Shown here: piece by piece, positions 60,021 to 64,000 of the stretch
How the letters are laid out: each line of letters opens with the position of its first letter
Numbering within the stretch: position 1 is the stretch's first letter
Origin: Isoetes taiwanensis
Taxonomy: Eukaryota; Streptophyta; Lycopodiopsida; Isoetales; Isoetaceae
NCBI GenBank assembly: GCA_021234155.1
Contig: JAJEKV010000031.1
Span: forward strand, 12,570,928-12,634,927
DNA: 64,000 nt
Reading direction: 5' to 3'
Program-made: the position numbers and the translations under genes
Notes under the pieces: model-generated
The model's database searches: none
What the model saw: the letters and a program-made list of their open reading frames with translations, nothing else
What the model was told of the DNA's origin: nothing

Positions 60021-60676
60021 TCACTTTCTCTGGACTGGATCAAATGTAGAAACTCCTGCTACTGCAACTCCAATAACTAATAGAACAGTTCCTCCAGCCA
60101 CAACACTGAGCAGAAGGTTTTTCAAAGATGGTGATATTCCAGGCTGCGCTGCCTCTGCTATTTCTGGAATCACACAAGCAGCAAGCAAGGCTAATGCAAC
60201 TGCTCCTCCAGATTCTGCCTGATTTTTCGGAGAAGACGCACTGCATGTACAAATTTACAAAACTTAGATTTTAGATCATAGAGATCTGATACAATTTCCT
60301 GAATCTGAGGCCTTGAATTGCAGGTCAAAGATCACACTCAATTTGACAAGTAAAAAGGATCATCTTACACGAATTGACAAGAAACATGAACAGAGAAAGA
60401 ATTATACTTCATTGGACAAGAAACATAAAGATCATACTCGATGTTCCAGGAATCTTAACGAAGTATAGATTCTAAGTACTAAATTAGAAAGAAGAAAGGA
60501 AAACAGAATATTTTCTGAAAACAAGAAAGGAATTGGTACCTCATAACGATTCTGCTTCTAGAGACGAGCGAAGGGGAATTAAAAGATCGAGAAGAAGGAA
60601 GGCTTTGGCCGCATAAGCCATTACGGAGAGAAATGGATGCTGGCACTACGGCAGCACAACTCATAGTGGACGCCAT
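60021..60676 (-). CDS. psbX: Photosystem II reaction-centre subunit X, two exons
   Basis: Nuclear gene for the small one-helix PSII protein PsbX, which sits in the thylakoid membrane near cytochrome b559. Exon 1 is 60676-60540 ([14 protein letters not shown]..., a Ser/Arg-rich chloroplast transit peptide) and ends GAG/GTACC. Exon 2 is 60240-60021, after ACATGCAG, and ends at TGA (60021-60023). Joined length is 357 nt, 118 aa. Exon 2 reads [10 protein letters not shown], the thylakoid-processing Ala-x-Ala type site, then [16 protein letters not shown], a hydrophobic helix, and [10 protein letters not shown], the conserved PsbX end. All family landmarks are present with no break, so it is probably functional. 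A CACTA element lies about 180 bp past the stop and could truncate the 3' UTR. Confidence 0.95.
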
Positions 60677-60790
60677 AGCCGATCTCGCTGCCGGAATACA
60701 CTACGCCAGACCAAATAATAGGCAGCAATAGGATAATAACACGTCATTTTTTATTAGGATAAGAGGACCGTTCTGATTGGAGGAACAACA
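60677..60790 (-). promoter_or_regulatory. psbX: Probable psbX promoter region
   Basis: Within ~100 bp upstream of the ATG (minus strand) are an ACGT core (AATGACGTGTT, about 60739-60749), several GATAA words in opposite orientation (60732, 60759), and a CCAAT box (complement of ATTGG, 60776-60780). G-box/I-box-like combinations are usual in light-regulated photosynthesis genes. The assignment is by resemblance only. Confidence 0.4.
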
Positions 60791-61913
60791 AACAAAGATT
60801 AGGATAACATTTTTGGGTTGCCTCTAGGGGGCAATCCCTTGGTTATTGGTTATGTAGGTTTTTGGCATGTTCTAAGTATATGCTAGTATATACCTGAAAT
60901 ATACAGGTCTGGTCGTCGTCCAACCAAGACACAAACAGCCATACGAGATTTACTGTGCAAGGGGTTCTTGGACTCATCAGGCCTTTTTCCACAGCAGTCA
61001 CAAAATATGGCTGCCATATACCATATAAGACACCATTTGTGACTCCAAGCCTAAAATAAGACACACACAAATCTAAACTTGTTTTTCCACTACATGGTAG
61101 TCATAAAATATGACACCACTAAACTGCTAGTGGAAAACCATGAAAAAATAAGAGACGTCTTATTTTTAGTTATATTTTCAAATAAGACTAGGTGTCTTAT
61201 TCTATGGCGGGGGAAAACCTATTCCGAACCTAAATAAGACATGTCTTTGATAGTGGAAAAGTGATTTTCTTTTAGGACAATAGGTGGTCAAACATGATTT
61301 GATAAAATATGTGACATTTAGAAATACGACTACCATGGAAAAAGGGCCTCAAGGATCGCCGTTTCGCTAACCTGTTCTTGTTATATTGTTATATGTCTCT
61401 GGAGTTTGGTATGCAGGCATGGTAAGATGCACAGCAGCTATTGAGTGTCGCGATTGACTATGGAGGGGCAACCACATTCAAGACTAAGAAACCATTGAGC
61501 ACTGCCAGTTCGCGGGGAGGCATGCATGCAAAAGTCGGAGTAAACCTGTTTGTTTGCTTTGGATTAGGCTTTACTGCAGATTCTTGTGGCGTAGCATTTT
61601 CCTCTGTTTGCGGTCGCATGCAACTGCAACAGAGTTTCATGCCATAATAGAACTTTCGCAGATCGATATTAGTTTTCTCAGTTGTGAATTATATTGTTTA
61701 ACAGTTTCGAAGGAACGTGCTGAAGACTATTAGAGTGGTGTTGCTTACTAGCCTGTCTAAATGGACTTCAGGGTTTCAAAGTTTTGATTACCATTTCATG
61801 ATGGCAACCCTTTGTGCGATGGAACCATGTTTCTTTTAATTTTAGCCTGGCTCAAGCATCTTCTTTAGAAAAGTCAACATTATGACATATTGTCACTAGT
61901 ATCTTTGTCTTCA
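60791..61913. other. Spacer with nested inverted repeats
   Basis: AGGCCTTTTTCCACAGCAGT (about 60979) and ACTACCATGGAAAAAGGGCCT (about 61330) are inverted to each other. Internal relatives TTTTTCCACTACATGGTAGTC (61083) and CTGCTAGTGGAAAACCATG (61124) also face each other. Several TAAGAC(A/G)-type words occur between. It looks like a decayed small inverted-repeat element. No gene is seen; 61441-61647 is an unassigned plus-strand frame. Confidence 0.4.
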
Positions 61914-61922
61914 CTAATTTAT

Positions 61923-63341
61923 CGGTTAGCGATCGGCTCCCGAAATTAAGTCGGGGAACCCGGTAGGGTTCGGTTCAAGCGAACCCCAAAAATCGCCAGC
62001 GAACGCCATTTTGGCGTGGCGTCTGCGTGGCACTACCTACCGGGTTCGGCGAACCCGACCGGGTTAGCCACCGCGGCGATGTCGGTGCGATGGCGGTGCG
62101 TTTATTACCCCGCCGGGCGTTTATTACCCTCGCCGGGTTCGCCAAAAAGCGAACCCCACCGGGCGGGGCTACACTCGGTGGTAGCGCCATAATGAAAGTT
62201 AGTGCGCGGGTGCGCCCATGTGAACGAACCATGGCTGGAACCATCGAGCTTCTTGGGAAGAGAAAGCGGATTTAAGGAGCTTTTGTAGGAGCGAAACTAG
62301 AGGAGAATAACGGGGGCTTGCCTCTTCTTCTAAACCCTCCATCGGCTCCCATGTATTGATCGCCGTTGCGGAAAATCGGCCCGGAATTTATGTATCCTGA
62401 ATCTGAACCCAATTCTTGGCGTTTTGATCTGAAAAAGATTCTGCTGCTTGGGTCCCTAGAAATTGCCCTCTGGAGCGCTGGGCCGGATTCCTTCGGCGGA
62501 TCAAGCTTGCCATAGCTGCTGGAAGTTAGAGCTACCTCGTGCCCACTAAAGCTTCGTTTCTTAGACCTTGCCGGAGCTTTTCTTAGCTTTAATTCATCAA
62601 TCCATCGCCTTTCTTCCTCGTCGATCAAGGCCTCTTTCTCTGCTTGCATATGCATCACCTTTGAAGAAACACAACCCATTTTTAGATTTGGGTCGTCACA
62701 TCAACTCTGGATTCTGTTCCAAATCAGACTACAAAAGAAACAGAACCGACCGAATTCTTCAACACCTCCAATCGGAAGGCGTACAAAACCATCACCGGCA
62801 TTGCCAGAAATGCAAATTGAATTTAAACCCAAAACTACAACTCATGTTTTCAAAACTCTGAAGCAAAATCCTGCCAAACAGAACCGATAAAACGCAAACA
62901 GGATGATCTAACAGAGACAGTTTGGAAGTAAAAGAACTGCGGAGCAAGATAAAACAAGGGGCAAAAGACAAAAATTCAGCTGAAAAACGGAGGATTGAAC
63001 AGCAGAACGGAAGCCGGCAGGATCAAATCCGACCTGCCACCGACCTGTACCCGACCTGCCCCCGCTGACGCTGGCGTGGGTTCGCCCAAGCGAACCCAGT
63101 AGGGTCGCTGGTCCTACACGCTTGACTCCCTGCCACCTGACACTTAACCGCGGTTTGAGTTCGCCCAAGCGAACCCGGCAGCAATGCCACGCAGGCGATT
63201 GCGCCCGCGAACTGTCATGCCACGTCCCTTGCGGGTTCGCCTGGGCGAATCCGGCGGGTTCACCTGGGCGAATTTCTGGGGTTCGCTTGGGCGAACCCGC
63301 TTGGCATGTTGACTCAATTTCGGGAGCCAATAAAGTGGGCG
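61923..63341. mobile_element. Probable Pack-MULE carrying a gene fragment
   Basis: A 9-bp direct repeat CTAATTTAT (61914-61922 and 63342-63350) flanks ~65-bp imperfect terminal inverted repeats. These share GGCTCCCGAAATT(A/G)AGTC and, further in, CAAGCGAACCCCA. The first ~12 bp of the ends do not match well. Subterminal DNA on both sides is GC-rich with many GGGTTCGC/GCGAACCC words in both orientations. A 9-bp duplication and long inverted ends fit Mutator-like elements. The interior holds an ORF and no transposase, which is the Pack-MULE arrangement. Confidence 0.65.
62272..62679 (-). CDS. MGC-starting 135-aa protein, captured gene candidate
   Basis: Complete frame starting MGCVSSK, a consensus-like N-myristoylation site (Gly2) with Cys3 available for palmitoylation, so membrane anchoring is predicted. 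It continues EKEALIDEEERRWIDELKLR (acidic helix), then KKRSFSGHE, a Ser/Lys/Arg-rich middle, and a Gly/Arg/Phe tail ending FAPTKAP. I do not recognise the family. It lies between the inverted ends of the probable Pack-MULE, so it is likely a copied or captured host gene piece. Its parent may be longer. No intron is evident. Upstream (62680-62990) is compatible with a 5' leader. Confidence 0.5.
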   Translation of the reverse strand: MGCVSSKVMHMQAEKEALIDEEERRWIDELKLRKAPARSKKRSFSGHEVALTSSSYGKLDPPKESGPALQRAISRDPSSRIFFRSKRQELGSDSGYINSGPIFRNGDQYMGADGGFRRRGKPPLFSSSFAPTKAP

Positions 63342-63350
63342 CTAATTTAT

Positions 63351-64000
63351 GGGTGAAATTCTAATTTCAAAACTAAAATTCAAATTCCTATTCTTCGGCC
63401 CTTCCTGTTCTTTGCCTCCTTCCTGTTCTTTGACTCCTCGCTGCAAGTTTCAATCGATTGTGGATATGGATGTCAATGAAATAATCCATCCACAAACTGG
63501 CATTTCAGAGAAGAAAACAAAGAAGAACCAAGGATGTTGAAGAAAAGACTCCAAAGGAAAAGAATAAGAGAGGAAAGATTGGAGCTTGCAAAATTGGCAG
63601 AAGGATCCAGTTCAACAAGAAATGCAAGCACTAAATGCAGTATTGTCCTTAATTTGTTAATATCTTTTCATAGACAGACCAAAAAATTGAGGATAGCATG
63701 AAGAAAGAAATTTTTCTTGAGTTCTTGAGGGATAAAACATTGGAATAATTTATAGGTGAAGAATTAAAGGATTTTGAGGCCAAGAGCATTGACATGAGGG
63801 CACTCAAGGATTCTATGCAGATTGTGAAACTCTCTACTAGCAATGACTGCCTAGCAGCTGTAACGTGTCTAATCAACATGCCCTTAACCAACTGGGCAAA
63901 AACATCTAGACGTTTATGAGTAGTCGCTTCTACCTATTTATGTCGATGTCTCAGGAACTTGACACCAAGATCCACTCGAGTGGCCTCCCATGGGTCCGTT
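63351..64000 (+). pseudogene. Possible broken coding fragment, unidentified
   Basis: Frames read MDVNEIIHPQTGISEKKTKK (63466-63525). After a stop, 63675-63900 reads KIEDSMKKEIFLEFLRDKTLE, one stop, then GEELKDFEAKSIDMRALKDS. Charged, helix-rich sequence suggests an old coding region interrupted by stops; it runs toward the window end. No family is recognised. Confidence 0.3.

Noticed and set aside
59838-60080. 80-aa plus-strand ORF identical in two places (47106 and 59841)
   Set aside because: It is antisense to psbX exon 2 and its 3' flank; the identity reflects the duplication, not a second gene.

Overview
This is plant nuclear DNA, dominated by transposable elements. The best-supported host gene is an intact two-exon psbX gene (nuclear-encoded photosystem II subunit X, minus strand, 60021-60676). 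Other plant signs are chromovirus-type Ty3/gypsy retrotransposons with initiator-tRNA-Met-type primer binding sites, and copia, PIF/Harbinger, CACTA and Mutator-like remnants. I cannot name the species; a large, repeat-rich seed-plant genome fits.

Layout. (1) 1-13326 and 19386-32519 are two direct copies of one ~13 kb block: an AT-rich flank, an LTR of family A (LTR-A), the family-A leader, and inside that leader a family-B Ty3/gypsy insertion. Copy 2 runs on to the complete family-B element (24434-35498: two ~1.63 kb LTRs, TSD ATAGT, primer binding site, broken reverse transcriptase, integrase and chromodomain, polypurine tract). Copy 1 stops inside integrase. (2) 13327-19385, between the copies, holds a diverged 1.1 kb tandem duplication and exon-like pieces of an unidentified minus-strand gene. 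(3) 35504-37373 is further retroelement debris ending in a copia RNase H fragment. (4) 37660-43970 carries a trihelix-type DNA-binding ORF and a broken PIF/Harbinger transposase whose middle is replaced by 3.6 kb containing spliced-gene-like exons. (5) 45013-46057 holds two small inverted-repeat elements. (6) 47041-60676 is the psbX locus. A 373-bp segment with most of psbX exon 2 and its 3' flank is duplicated upstream. The copy next to the intact gene was then split by an 11.2 kb CACTA element (48614-59840, TSD ATG); the upstream duplicate preserves the empty site. The CACTA interior is tandem arrays in large inverted-repeat arrangement, with no recognisable transposase. (7) 61923-63341 looks like a Pack-MULE (9-bp TSD) carrying a 135-aa MGC-starting ORF.

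The two 13 kb copies are nearly the same in AT-rich DNA. They disagree mostly at CAG/CTG/CCG and CG sites, with changes that are not simple C-to-T, which suggests base-calling error at methylated cytosines. Many breaks in retroelement frames may therefore be assembly artefacts.

Only psbX can be called a working gene with confidence. Everything else is mobile-element sequence, captured gene fragments, or unidentified.
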